Of a stretch of DNA of 64,000 nucleotides, positions 38,790 to 51,449 are shown one piece after another (the first letter of the stretch is position 1; each line of letters starts with the position of its first letter). Both the position numbers and the translations under genes were made by a program. The notes under the pieces were generated by a model. That model saw only the letters and a program-made list of their open reading frames with translations. It had not been told where the DNA came from and made no database searches. Source of the DNA: Formicarius rufipectus (lineage: Eukaryota; Chordata; Aves; Passeriformes; Formicariidae); contig VXAU01001866.1 of the NCBI GenBank assembly GCA_013399695.1, positions 728,889 to 792,888 on the forward strand, read 5' to 3'.

Positions 38790-41700
38790 AAATGCAATTG
38801 CCCATCACTTAGGTTAGGACGATGGGATCAGAATCCAGACACCTGTCCTGAAACAACCTGCCTCTCCAGCCCCCCAGTATAATGATTTCCCACATATCTA
38901 CAAAGCTATTTGAATGTTTCAAAATGTGCTTGTTTCCAACTGAAAGTGGCCTCAGAGTAAGCAAGTAGAGGAATAAAACATAAATTTAAGGCGTGTGTAC
39001 ACTAGAGGTGTGGGGCCGGTCTGGCCTGAGCTGAGGTGTGCAGTGGGAAAGAACCAGAGCAGTCCGGGCTTGCTGACCTGCCTGTGTGGTATTCGTAGAA
39101 ATAAGCAGCCCTCGTGGCCTGGGACCTTATCCCAAAATGTGGGTTTTCATCCCTCTCTAAAGGGCCTTTTTGTCTCCATAGGACTGGGAGCTTAGGCAAC
39201 TTGGTGTAGTTATAGGGTACTAACTACTACTACCCAATACACATATGAGGAGAAATGAGCCATGTCCCAGCAACCTGAGGCCAAGGGGGGTTTCCCCTGG
39301 AGAACATCCTGGGGATTCTGACAGTACTCTCCATTTCTGGGGACAGACTACTGATCAGTGTGGCATTTTATGTTCTGCTGGGTTGCTGTGGTAGACACTG
39401 CCTTTCACAGTTAAGAAGATTTTGCAGTGTAGACATTAGATAATGTTCTTCTAGAGTGAAATGTTTGCAGAATCAGTAAAGTAAGTGGCAAAGTTCTGTG
39501 GTTTGTAAAGTGAACCCTGAAGAGACTGATGTTTTTGCTTGGATGTGGTAGTCTATAAAATAAAGAAAAACTGTTGGAAAGAAACCTAAGAATGGAATAA
39601 GGAAATTTTAGTAACTTCTGAATCATGTTAGAAGGTGGAAAATAGAAAAAAAAAAAAAACAGTAGTAAATCCAGTAGTTTATTGAAATGAAGTGTAGTGA
39701 GTTCTGAAAAACATTTGGGGAAAGGGAAGGTGCAGTATTTCTTAGGAAAGCACTTGCTGCTCGAGTTTGCACAATTAATGTTCTGTAACTGAGAGGTCCT
39801 GGCATTTGAATGAATTCTAGTCCTTTGTCAAGACTATAATCTGTTATGCTCAAAATTACATTCTGATACAGCTGAATGTTTCTATTTCTAAAGAATCTTC
39901 ACTATTTCTCTTCCTTTGCTACCTTTTGTCAGGGTTGATGCAACTGTGCTGCTCTCTGGGGTCCCTGCTTGGCCATCAGACTGGTGCTGCACACGGGCGC
40001 AAAACCACGACAGTGCATCCATCTGTGGGAGGGGATTATAAATCTCGAGCTGAGACACATCCTGAGACCCAAACCATAGGTGAATGAATACCTTAGTCAG
40101 TCTCCTCTATGTAGAGCACAGACTTCTGTGTCAAAGCTGGGAACTACTATTCTGATTTCATCGACCTTTACATTTCATCATTCAAAATTGTTGACCGAAT
40201 TCTAGATTTTGACATCTTGTCCTTCTTGATTTCCCTGACCCTGTCTTTTCATGGTTCTTCAGTTGCATCTCTAATAATTTCTTCATTTATCCTTCATCCT
40301 GACATCACATCTCCAACTCTCTGAAGGTATTTAGCCAAGTTATATTTTTGCTGCCTTCTCTCCCTTCCAATCCAATCTTATTTTGGTGTAATCTCTTAGT
40401 CAAACACAGATTCACTGTCATCCCTGTGTTGCCAACCGTCAGACTCATTTATTTATTCCAAACCCATCTTCTCATATTTGAACTGAAATCTCACTTTGTC
40501 TTCTTGAAATGTCTTCGTACATACCTCCCCATCATCTGCTGTTCAGAATGGGACTAAAGAGAATTCCTTCCATCTTTCCTCCTCTGCAGGCTTTCCCTAT
40601 TCATTCCTTATTGACTGTGTACATACTACATGTCACATGTCATTCATGTTCCTCACCCTGTGTGGTCAATGCTTCTGGTTTGAAAATACATTTTACTCAA
40701 AGAATGTCCAAAATGCTTTATATCAAAACCAAAACCAAGACAGCAACAAAGGATAGCTAAAATACAGAGCAAGCAGAAGGTAACACATTGAGAAGCCTGA
40801 CTATTGCAGCATTGTGGCTGCAGCAAAGGTACAGCATGGGCAGAGAAAGAGAGCCCTTGTGGTGCAGTGCCCTGGGCGACAGTGACTGTGCCCCCCAGGA
40901 GCCCTACCCAGAGAGGGCACTTGCCAGGGCCCCTTCAATCCTGAGCTCCTCTGCGAGGGCTCCCGACACGGGGTCCAATTAGTGCCACTTGTACTGGGGA
41001 AGATTTTTTAGAGACCGCCTGAAAGCAACTGGAATAATATTCCCAGATTAACTTTATTACACAGGCCACTGTAGAGCTCCAGAGCCCTCGATCATGTTCA
41101 TTCCTGGCGGATTTTCACTGCAGTCAGTAGGAGTTTTTGACTAATGAAGGATCAGGCCCATCCTTTTCGTAATTTTTTATCATTACCTTGTTCCTATTCT
41201 GCCAGCCACTTTTCAGTCTGTATTTTTATTTTCTTTTCTAGAAATCAGTAACAGTAATATTTACTACTTCTATTAAGTGCTTATAGTCATATCAGTAAAA
41301 AAACAGGTAATATTTAATTTCTTGAATTACCCACCTACTACTGAACTAACAAAGCCCATATAAATCATTCCAAATGAGCGCCTTGAGAGATGTCAAGTCC
41401 CAAGTTAAGCATTATAAATGCTGGAAAGATGCAGAATGGAAACTAAATATAACATCCACCAGCTAGACTTTTTATTAAANTCACAGATATCAAATCTTAC
41501 TAGCATGAAAAAAAAAACAGAGGGAAAAGACTTGCTTAGTAGTCATCCAACCCCTGAATTTGGGCTGGGAAACCTTGTTGTCCCGTGATCGTTTTCTTTT
41601 GGTATGACCCAAATATGAACTATGCACAAAGAAAGAGAAAGAAAGAAGAAATCTGAGCTGAAATTAGCCTCCTACTCAGAGGGCACTGGGTTATCTTGTC

Positions 41701-42680
41701 TGTTTCTCATCCAAAGATAATAAAAAATAAACTTAAGAATATGTGTAATTCCCTGATGTACTCGAGCTAGAGCATATTAACTGTTAAACTATCACTGTAT
41801 CATTCGCAGTGACCACTGTTTAAAATGCAGTAGAAAGCATTAGCATTGTAAAACGTTAATTGGTTATGTGTTGCGATTCCAGGAGCAAGGCAGACATCCT
41901 TTGTGCTGATCAACATTTTAAGCTGAATCCTATTGCTTAAGTAAATGATTAAGACAAAGTACAATAAGATTTGTAAATAAGCAAAATGATTGATAAAATA
42001 CAGGGAGGGAAAACATAACAATAAAAAACAATATCATCTATTTAGGAACTGATAACTGTTCAGGGAATGAGTGACTTGGTTCAGAGTAACTGAACCCAAG
42101 GGCCGCAGCCTGTGTATTCTGCCTGCACTTAGCACTGGCTCAGGTCAGACCAAAGCCTATCATGCAAAACTATTTTAAGAGAAATTGCTCCTTGCCATGT
42201 AAATTCCTGCTCACCAGTGATTACTCACAAATACTCCACTGGGGAAACTGAAATCATTAAGTAAACCGTTTAAAAGCTGAAGTGGAACGTGTTGATTGCT
42301 CTAGCTCAGCTCACCAGTCTGCTCAGACACAGGACTCCATGCCAGCCTAACAACATCTTTGGAAACAACTGGAGTACCCATTTCAGCCCTTGTAATGAGG
42401 TAGTGAGGCCAGGAGCGGACAGACAAAGAGTACATGAACAGCTTCTCTTGCTGATCCAGGCGTTGTCCCTACCCCGTGGGGATAGCAGAGGACTATAATC
42501 ACTATCTTGTACTAGTGCAAAACATATCATTTAACATATATTGTTTAACACAATGCCCACTTTGTTGATCTGCTGTGAAACTAATACTTCTAGTAAGTTT
42601 TAAAACCAAGTCCTTGCTGTCTCTGACTTTCTGGGTTTCAATTCTCTTTCCCACCCTATTCCTACTGTCTGACCTGCTAG
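38790..42680. other. intergenic DNA, nothing recognised
   Basis: AT-rich with moderate GC patches near 39.0 and 40.85-40.98 kb. One undetermined base is at 41480. No exon, RNA gene or repeat family identified. Confidence 0.55.
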
Positions 42681-42689
42681 AATAAAACA

Positions 42690-42880
42690 GTGTTTCGGGG
42701 TCCGTGGTGCGGTGCTTCCCAGAGCTCCTGCGTACCTGTGGCGTGGCATGCTGGCCCCTCCACACGGTGGGGTGTGGCACGGGGGGTCCCGCCTGGTGTC
42801 CCAGGTGCCCCGGGGTCCCCTCGGGGCCGGGGGTGCGGGCTGCGGCAGGACCCGAGCGGGCCGGGCTGCATTTAATGAGC
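42690..42880. promoter_or_regulatory. isolated CpG islet in AT-rich intergenic DNA
   Basis: About 190 bases of very GC-rich sequence with numerous CpGs stand alone in AT-rich DNA 14 kb upstream of LHX2. Open frames in four phases across it are by-products of composition. It is followed directly by an AT-rich stretch dense in TAAT/ATTA motifs. It could be an orphan CpG island acting as an enhancer or a non-coding-RNA promoter; there is no direct proof. Confidence 0.4.
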
Positions 42881-43420
42881 GCGTCTTCACTGACAGATTC
42901 ATTATTTGTGTTCGGTCGCTTCAAGTCAAAACTGATTAGTTACACTTACTGCGGCAAAGATTTAATGATTTTATTGTTTATCTTCAATTTATTTTGATTA
43001 ACATCTCCGTTCTTTTCATTGCAAGTGCAATTAGGTGTAATATAACAGAGACTACTTTAATTTTGCTGAAATTAAGATGAATAAGTGACGGATTATGGCA
43101 CTTTGTTTAACAAATAAATCATAGTTAAGAGGACTGAATTAGTAATAAATGAAAAAACAGACAATCTAATTAAAATGCATGGAGCTGATTGTTCAAGTTT
43201 CCAGAAATGTAATGAATTTTCATTTTAGAAATCAACTAGATTTAGGTGCAGTACTTATTTATTGACAGTAAGCTGACAGAAAGGTACACTATTTTGTAAA
43301 TCATCTTAATTTCTTTTATTGTGTCGGTAGAAGGAAGTACAAGCGATGAAATGAAGATGCACATTTAAAATTTTAGGAGCTAAGATTATTTTGTCAGGAA
43401 ACATTGCAATTAAGGTTTGA
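42880..43420. promoter_or_regulatory. candidate enhancer-like AT-rich block
   Basis: Balanced, non-repetitive sequence with many homeodomain-core motifs (TAAT, ATTA, for example 'tctaattaaaatgcatgg' near 43,165-43,182) and octamer-like or POU-like ATGCAT words. Such blocks often correspond to conserved non-coding elements around developmental transcription factor genes. Conservation cannot be tested here, so this is a low-confidence call. Confidence 0.25.
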
Positions 43421-43424
43421 CTAA

Positions 43425-45035
43425 AAAAGAGACTGAAGGAGTGCAATGAAGAGAAAACTCATTAGTTCAATTCTCACATGTTCAGACTTCAGCATTTTCT
43501 GCAATAGATGAATATTCTCCAGGTCCCAGCCACAATCTTCTTTTAAGTTCACAAGATTCAATTCACACAGCAAAAACCTCAAGACACGTAAGATGGAAGA
43601 AAGAACCAACATGAAGAAAACTGAACTCAACAAACAGCGAGCAAATCAAGATTGCTCTATACAGGCATCCCCAAATCATGGGGCAAGGGGCAGGGCAGCA
43701 ATCCTAGAGCCAGCTTACTGTGGGGGTCGGGTGAGCTTAACTTCTGATTGAGGAAAACCAAGAGGAAAACGAACCCTTCAGAATCAGAAACTTTATCCCT
43801 CTGATGTTTAAAAGACCTTGTATTTGACAGGACAGCTTTGAAGATAAAGACCGAGCACTCTCCAGCTACAGGCTGTTGAGCACCCCACACTGCTGTCTGA
43901 ACGCACTTCAGTTTTGCTCAGTTCCCTCACGGCAGAAAGGAGAGAAGGAGACATTTCTGAGCATATTGTGCTATATTTTTGATGCTACTGTACCTTGCCC
44001 AGGCTCTCCTTATAGAGCCTGGAAGAGCCAGGCTCCATTCTGCATGTCCCTCACCCTTCCCTCCCACCCTCCTGTCACACTGGCCAGTTGCTCTTGGATG
44101 GCCAACATGTAAATGTGGCAGTACAAAAGTGCTCTGCCATCCCTGGCTGCAGGGACAGGGGAGCTCTGAGCCAAGAGCCTGGCACTGGAGAGGGGCGAGG
44201 ATGAGGAGGGACTGGTCCCTTTTCCTTAAGGTGCAATATTGGTTTTATTTTTTTGTCTGTACGAGGATTTTATTCCAGGGATTAAGGTTAGACATGACTA
44301 AAACAGTAATGTATATACTGTTAAGACTTCATTTTGACTTTTCTCCCTTTTGTAGTTGGGATTGGGGGGGCAAGGAGAGAAGGGAGGAGGAAACAGAGTA
44401 TGCAATTCCTAAGATCACAAAACCCACAAGAGTACTTTGTTCTTCCTAAACTTTCAAGCACTATTCTTATAGTCCCGTTTCTCTCTTTGACTGCTTTAAA
44501 ATTTTTTTCAGATATTTGGAATAAAGCCAGTATTGAAAGAAGTACTTACTAGGATTCAGTAGCAATTTTTTGTTGAAAATACAAGAATTTTAGTGGCAAT
44601 GTAGATTGTTCCAGTTAGGGATCTGCCTCATAGGTCTAAAACAGACCTAAAATTGTATTTTAACCAATGTCACACACAAAAAAAAATAATAAAAAACAAT
44701 TCCTGCCTATGGATGTAGTGAGGAAAAAAATCACTGAAGCCAGGTATTAGTGTAAAATAAATGGAAGGAGGAGATGGAGTGAGCATCTTGTAAGGCCTCC
44801 TTTCTTTGTCCCTGATTATATTGATCAGATAGACTCATTATGTTAAAACAGGTAGCTCTTCCTAAGTGTATAAAATCAAACAAATAAATAGATCTGGGTG
44901 CTTTTAACAAGGCAGTATGCCAACTTATTTACAAGCATTTCTCTGCAAGTCACAGTGGCTCTTCTAATATTAGTTTTCAGTATTTAATAAATAAATAAAC
45001 AGACAGTAGGTAAAGACAGAGCGAGAGGGAGATGG
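43425..45035. other. intergenic DNA, nothing recognised
   Basis: Mixed composition. A plus-strand 156-codon frame at 43979-44449 has no recognisable domain or splice context and crosses low-complexity sequence, so I do not call it a gene. Confidence 0.5.
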
Positions 45036-45039
45036 AGAG

Positions 45040-45290
45040 AAACGATGCTAATGACCAAGTGAACCTGTGAAAAGCAGCCCTGCTCTGAGTGGAGCTCCCG
45101 TCATCAGCTGAGTGTCATGTAGGAGAGCCGCGGAGCCGGGGGAGGCTGTGGAGGGCTGCTGAGCTGGAGACTGGCAGCATCATTGGTTTGAACGGGCCGT
45201 GATTGATTTGTCACCAGAGGCCCATTTGACTGGGCGAAAAGCCCTTCTGATCTCAATCTCTCCCTGCCTCCTTCCCCGTGCCGTCCCTGT
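45040..45290. promoter_or_regulatory. candidate conserved non-coding element
   Basis: A compact block with words such as 'cattggtttgaacgggccgt', 'gtgattgatttgtcacc' and 'cccatttgactgggcgaaaa'. It has no repeat signature and intermediate GC. This texture is typical of deeply conserved enhancers near LIM-homeobox genes, but conservation is not measured. Confidence 0.25.
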
Positions 45291-45534
45291 CCCTGCTCCG
45301 CGTGTGGAGCTGGCACAGCAGCTGGGCAAGGGGCTCAAGTTGGGGCTGACACACAGCAAAAGGGTTGAAGGTCACGGCTGCTGAAACTCTGTAAGGACTG
45401 ACAGGGGAGATCCAGCTCATCCTGCTGCTCACTTTCTATCTTGCCTTTAGAACTCCAGAGGCTTGCAAAGCCCCCAGTGCACGTCCACACAAATCCACCA
45501 GCACACCATTCCCCGAGCAGAGACACAACCAAAG

Positions 45535-45625
45535 CCTCTCTCTCCTCTCCTTCCCTCTCCCTCTGTCTCTCTCGCACACACTCACGCACACACTCACGCA
45601 CACACACACGCGCTCTCTCCCCACC
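45535..45625. repeat. (CT)n / (CACACTCACG)n simple repeat
   Basis: A pyrimidine run ('ctctcctctccttccctctc') passes into a CA-rich run with 'cacacactcacg' repeated. It explains the Ser/His/Thr-rich and Glu/Arg-rich open frames on both strands. Confidence 0.92.
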
Positions 45626-45639
45626 CCTTCCACCTTCCT

Positions 45640-48600
45640 GTTATCTGTGGCTGGCAGAAACCTCTAGATCTACAAATATTAATTACAAAGGACAACGAAA
45701 GGTAAGAAGGCGTCAATTATCCAAAGGTGTCGTGATGTTATTTCAAGTCAATTGCAAATGTGCGAGGGGGAAGATTTCGCCCCAGTGATTCCTGTCTGCT
45801 TGGCTGATGGGCACCGGAGCCGAATCCCTCCCAGAACTGCTGCAGCTATGCCTTAAAACCACACACTTTCCAGCAGGAGCCATCAGCATGGGCCTTTCTG
45901 AATTCTCTTTTTATTTCATTCATTAAGGGCATTAGGCAAGTTGGAATTTGTATGAAAAGGATCCTATGGGAATACTGTCTCCAGGGTAGGTATTTTCATG
46001 ACTTTCCACATCCTGGGGCTCTCTCTGTATCTCTTCTCTTTCTATCTCTCTTCTGTTAGATGGAGCTTTAAAGGAGGTTGCCCTCATCTTCCACCTAATC
46101 TGGGGAAAGGAAATATTTTGAACTGCATAAATTGAGTGACAAAATATTTTATTTATTTTATCAGGTGGCAGTTACTAAGAAATAGTGTGACCTTTCCTGC
46201 TTAATTTTGTTAATGGGCTTTGTTATTATCGTTATTATTCCTATTCCTTTTTTCAGGTTTTTCTCACACAAGAGTTTTTAATGGCAATTGCCTTCACTAT
46301 CCAAAAAGAAAGAGATAGCAGACTGGACAACAACAAAATAATATTAATCAAACAAAGGCAGAGTTTAAATTAGAAGGGCTGTTGTGTTCTCATAAAAGCA
46401 GGACAATCTCAATACTCCAGCTCATTTCACTTGGCAAAAGAACGTGGCATCAGTTTTTTAACTTTAAAATAGTTTAATGAACACGAATGGAGAAATAATT
46501 TTTCTGTGTATTTAGCAGTCTATAAAGAAGAGAGAATGCTTTAACTTTGATCGCCACAATTAGTTCCCTGGGTATCTAGAGGGGAACAGGGCAGCCCTGG
46601 GAGCCTCAGTTCTTTAGATACAAAAGCATTTAGATCGCTTTAGAGCAGTTAATCCTGAGACTGGCTAGGGTCCCTTTTGTTTTCTAACTCCATTGTGGGT
46701 TTTGTTCAGTTTTTTCTATTCGCATGATTGACTGCCCAATGGATGCTAATTATCCAAATGTCGCTTCTGTCCTTTGAGTGACTTTCTATGTATTATGGGC
46801 AACTGTCATGCATTCTGTCATTCTATATCATATTACATGTATTATCATATGAAAATGGTACTCTGCATAAAGGAAGGTGTCTGAACCAGCAGATGCTGCA
46901 GATATTTAGAGGACTTGCCTAATTTGAATGGATTTTCTATAGAAAAATTGGTCAGAAAGCATATAGGGGAGAGTCAGAAATTGAAAGTTTATCAGGTAAT
47001 TATTTTTGTCCTTTTGCTGTTTACATGATAATGTACAAAGCATTAACTGTCTCTGCTCCTGAAATCTGCAGCCACCTTCCTCCTCCCAAACCAGGCAACC
47101 CGTCTGTATTTATTAGAGTATGACAGCTTAAGCTAATTAAACTGATATCTGTCTAAAATAATAAGCCCAGAAAGTTAGAATAAACATTATGATTATAAGC
47201 AGAAAAGGCAGCTATACAAATGTAGCATCAGTGTTATATTTTAATGATAAACTGGAGTTCCTGTACGAAAACCACTGGATATGGAATTATGAATGATAAT
47301 AAAGTTCTACAAAGACATTTTTCACCATAAATATTTTTTGCTTAGATCTTTATCTTTTTCCATGATATTAATAAGGCTGGGGACTAAGGTAGCTGTGAAC
47401 TTGAATATTTTTTTTATTTTATACGTATGTGATCATATATTAAAAAGGATATTAAGACAAAGGTTTTTACTGCAATTTTCCCAGTAAGAAAAATGTAACA
47501 CACCTCAGTGTAATGTGCATGCCATCACTTAACAGGAATGCAAGATTTATAACGATAGGGATTTTTAGATTTGCACTCTGGGGTCCATTGAACCCATAGG
47601 CACATCCAGAGTTTCCTATCCTAAAATGTTAGGACAGCGTCTTATATTTGCCATTGATATGAAATACTGTGGATATCTAACACTAAAATTCATGATCTTG
47701 AGCTTTATCAAAGGTATGTGCAGTAGGTTTCCATTAATGGTAAAGCTAAATCATGGGAAGTATGTGCTTTAGGAAATAACACAAAGATGCCATAGAAAGA
47801 CTTGCTCTGCTGTATCAAGGTGCTTTGAAATTTTACATGATCAAATATACATGATCAAGCTGTGCTTGTTAGGGTATGAGGGGCTCAAAACGGTCAATGG
47901 GTATTGATCAGGCTGTTAAGTATTTGTTCACGATTCTTTATATCCCAAAAGGTTCAGGGAAATGAACAGTGAAAAATTGCATCAGAGTCCACCTTTGTTT
48001 GAGATTGATGTATCAAAACACAGCATTCATTTGCCAAATCTATTGGAAAAATTTGAAGTAAATGATGACATAGGGACTCCAAGTACAGAGATTAATATTT
48101 CCCTTTTTTAAATTATCTTTGTAAAATTGTAAGTGCTAATTAAAAATGTAAAGACAGAGTCTTTGTAGAACATGAATAGTGAATTATTGATAAGAGGAGA
48201 TTTGCACAGCAAAAACAGAGATACAATCGTAGCTTATCAGTTGACCTTTACATTTTTCCTTATGTTTTGCTCATGCCAAAAATTTTTTAACTGAACTTGC
48301 AACAACAGTGATACAGGAGAATCCATGGGGTGGAAATGTAAATTTCTCTTCCTGTTACAAAATAGCAAATTTTACTGAAGTCAGTTACTATCTTTCAGTG
48401 ATTGAATAGACAGTACTCTTCATGAAGAGGTCAAATTAAATGTGGTGGATTTTTAAATTATAATATAATTTGACAAGTATATCAAATTATTTTAATAATA
48501 ATTTTTCTCCTTTCTTAAGATTTCTATGGTGTCTATTTCTACAAGTCCATAATATGTATTATTTATTATTTTAAAATCATCTGTAAAGTTGGTTTCATAA

Positions 48601-49350
48601 TTCAAAATATTACACATGTTGAAAGAAAGTGCTAATGTATAATTCTTGCAAAATCATACAAGGCATACTTTATTTGATTTCATTATGCTGTACAGTACAT
48701 AAATTCACAAGGTCTTTCCTGAACACAGAAATCTCTGAAGAGAAACTTACTGCACACTAAAGAAAACTACTGAACACAAAGAATTATTTCTGCAGATATT
48801 TGCCTCTAAGAAATGATAACATATGTCTGTATCTGAATCTGCAAATAGAGAGATGGATACACACACATATGTTCATCCACACACACAGAGCCTCATACTG
48901 TGATATATCTTATACATATTTATATAAACAAATTTACATACTGCATCTTTTGTAGATCTTCAAACCAGCACTACGTATCTCATCTTCACACAGCAATTCC
49001 CTTAAAATGACTTAATATTTTTCCAAATGAGAATTGCATTGAAAATAATCAGCCATGGTTATATACAAAAAGTTTGCAAAGTATAAAATGGGCAAAATGT
49101 CCCGGATTGGTGGGAAATGCCCTCTCACCTCACCGTGTCTGACCTGCCACTTAATGAATGTGCTCCTGAGTGCGAGCGGGCAGTGTCAGCGAGGGCACCC
49201 AGGCAGCGCGCCCTGGGAACTCCACAACACCCCCAGCTCTGCCATAACCCGTGTGCCGTAACCGCATCTGCGACGTTTCCTCGCTGGCCTCCCCACCTCG
49301 GCCGGCTCTGCCGCTGCTCACAGGCAGCCCTGGGGTGCCCTGCTCCTCGC
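45640..49350. other. AT-rich intergenic DNA upstream of LHX2
   Basis: No exon or repeat family recognised. Parts, for example 46,440-47,200, are non-repetitive with frequent TAAT/ATTA and 'gattgactgcccaatggatg'-type words and might include LHX2 regulatory elements, but nothing decides this from sequence alone. Confidence 0.5.
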
Positions 49351-49360
49351 CCCCTCCGGC

Positions 49361-49480
49361 CAGTCCCAGTCCCAGTCCCAGCCCCATCCCCATCCCCAGT
49401 CCCAGTCCCAGTCGCAGCCCCAGCCCCAGTCCCAGTCGCAGCCCCGTCCCCAGTCCCAGCCCCGTCCCCATCCCCAGCCC
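49361..49480. repeat. 20-copy hexanucleotide repeat (CAGTCC)n, G-quadruplex-prone
   Basis: Exactly 20 six-base units in register, mainly cagtcc, cagccc and catccc, with a few cagtcg and cgtccc variants. The minus strand reads (GGGACT)n and (GGGGCT)n with perfect G3-N3 spacing. Pro/Val/Ala-, Gly/Thr- and Trp/Asp-Gly-rich open frames on both strands are produced by the repeat and are not genes. Confidence 0.97.
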
Positions 49481-49619
49481 GACACCCCCGCGCTGCTCCC
49501 ATACCTGCTCCCGGGGCCGGGAAGTGGCTCCGCAGAGCCAGCCGGTGGCCATTCAGGTAGTCCAGAGAAGGGCTCGGAGTGACAAAATATTGACTGCATT
49601 TGGTATTCACTTATGGAGG

Positions 49620-50110
49620 ATGACGTTAGTGCCACAAAAATCCCTGTGATGTACAGGGAATAGTTAATTAATTAAAGGACCTGCTAATTGCTACTTGAGG
49701 TACTGTGCAGAGCTGATGAAGAGTGCTTGGTACGAGGTTAGCTTCTCAGTTTGGAGTGAACATTTTCATTTAAAAGATTTCTTTAAAGTACATCCTAATT
49801 TTTTTTAAATGTTTTTTTCAGGTTACTGTATCTAGTTCAGATTCAAGTGTTCAATTGAGCTTCAATTAATTATAATATATAGTCGAGGTTCTTTAGCTGG
49901 GATAGATTGATGGAGAAGCTTTGTTTCATTTGGTGCAGGTGGCACTGTTTAATAAGCACAGGAGAGAGTGAATAATGTAGTGTTTGCAAAGAGAAATAAA
50001 TGCAAAATAGAGAGGTGCAATTAGATCAGCTCAGAGAACTAAAGGATAAATATTAAATGGTCTGGTATCTTGCAAATATCAAATAAAATAGTAATAAGGA
50101 TCTCATTGAA
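49620..50110. promoter_or_regulatory. candidate homeodomain-rich enhancer
   Basis: Contains the 12-base palindrome TTAATTAATTAA at 49664-49675, a CTAATTG at about 49683-49690, an AATTAATTATAATA cluster at 49865-49880 and a TTTAATAA word near 49,950. LIM-homeodomain proteins such as LHX2 bind TAATTA, so an autoregulatory or cross-regulatory element 7.5 kb upstream of LHX2 is plausible. This is inference from motifs only. Confidence 0.3.
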
Positions 50111-50643
50111 AACTGCTATTTTAATTTAGGAATATCTAAATGCACTGCTTTAAAATAAATCTAGTAAACAAGTCTTCTGCCTTCGTTAGGCAGCCACGTT
50201 TCAGTATCTGGAAAATACCACTCTGCTAATTTTCAAACTCTCCACACCATTTTTCTGATACTGAAGTGTAAATAGATTTCTAAATTTAAAATATTAGCAC
50301 AATGACTTAAAAATCAATTTCTAAATTGTATTAACCTTTGGCATTCTTTTCTTTAATTGGAGATACACTATATTGGAGAAAAATTACCCCATGGAAAATT
50401 AATCTGGGAAAACTTGTAAATCATCATCAATAAGGCACCAACCAATGAGGGGCTTCTCTGCATGCACTAAAGATAAAATAAAGTTGCAGAAGATTACTGA
50501 AAAGAATGACAAAATTGTAGATAAAAAAGTATAAAAAGTCCACGAAAACTAAAATCTTCCAGTTGCACACCAAAAATACAAAACAAGCATAAACTCCTCA
50601 AAATAAAAAATAAGGGGAGGAAAGGAGGAATGTTATTAGACTT

Positions 50644-50760
50644 AAAAAAAAAAAAAGGGGGGGGGTTGGGTGGGTCTGGGNAAAGGAAGGAGAGGAAAAA
50701 AAAAAATAAAAAAAAAAAAAAAAAAAAAAATGCGGGGGGGGGGGTGGGGTGGGTCTGGGT
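50644..50760. repeat. duplicated poly(A)-poly(G) low-complexity block with an unresolved base
   Basis: Two successive blocks have the same order: a poly(A) run, a poly(G) run, then ggtgggtctggg. The second A run exceeds 25 bases. An undetermined base at 50681 separates them. It may be a real local duplication or an assembly artefact at a homopolymer. Confidence 0.85.
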
Positions 50761-51199
50761 ATCTGGTAGCTAAGAGGATAGTCCTGTAAGCTACTTAACA
50801 AAAGAATGTGAATGTATTAGACATTTCAGCAACACTTCTGCATCTAAAATTTTCAGCTGTAGACAGATTTTCCACAGACGATTCCCCCCTACTGCTAACC
50901 TCTTAAATATACCTATAAAATACAAAATGTTCCCAATCACCTCCAATAAAGGAAGCTTCCCTACATAAAATGCATCGAATATTTGTGTTAGAAATTTGAA
51001 GTGCTTTCTGATGTGGTTAAATTCACAAAGAAATGCGGTTGTAGAACAGAAAAGGAATGTATTGAGCACATCACTCTGAACATTTGCAGATGGATCCAGA
51101 GCTGAGGAAGTTTACTTATAAAATATGGAATTAATCATATTCTTAGGCTCTGAATATTTAAAGGAGGCAACGCCATTGGAGCGTTTTCTCTGCAAAGCT

Positions 51200-51440
51200 C
51201 GTTTTTGTCAGGCTGCCGTGTTTACCACCGCTCTGGTACAGCGAGGAGGGCCGGCTCCCCGTGCTGCCGGCCTGGGGCTGCGGCCCCCGTGCGATGTGTC
51301 CCGGGGGGCTTCGGGGCGCTGAGCGCGGGGTGCCCCTCGGGCCGCCCCGCACCGCAGGGAGGGGCAGCGGCCGCCGGCTGCTCACCCAAACCCTGCCTGC
51401 CTTGGCGGCTAAGGCGGCGGAACCACAGAAAATACCTTCC
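51200..51440. promoter_or_regulatory. CpG islet upstream of LHX2
   Basis: About 240 bases of GC-rich, CpG-dense DNA stand in an AT-rich region 6 kb upstream of LHX2 exon 1. It contains GCGGCCGCC-type words (51,369 onward). Overlapping open frames on both strands reflect composition. It might be a promoter for an upstream transcript or an enhancer CpG island; no coding exon is recognised in it. Confidence 0.4.
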
Positions 51441-51449
51441 CCGAGGTGT

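Noticed and set aside
43979..44449. 156-codon plus ORF
   Set aside because: Hydrophobic and mixed composition without domains or splice signals; not distinguishable from chance.
49117..49649. Several 100-160-codon Pro/Ser-, Gly/Thr- and Trp/Asp-rich ORFs
   Set aside because: All derive from the (CAGTCC)n hexamer, which is open in several frames on both strands.
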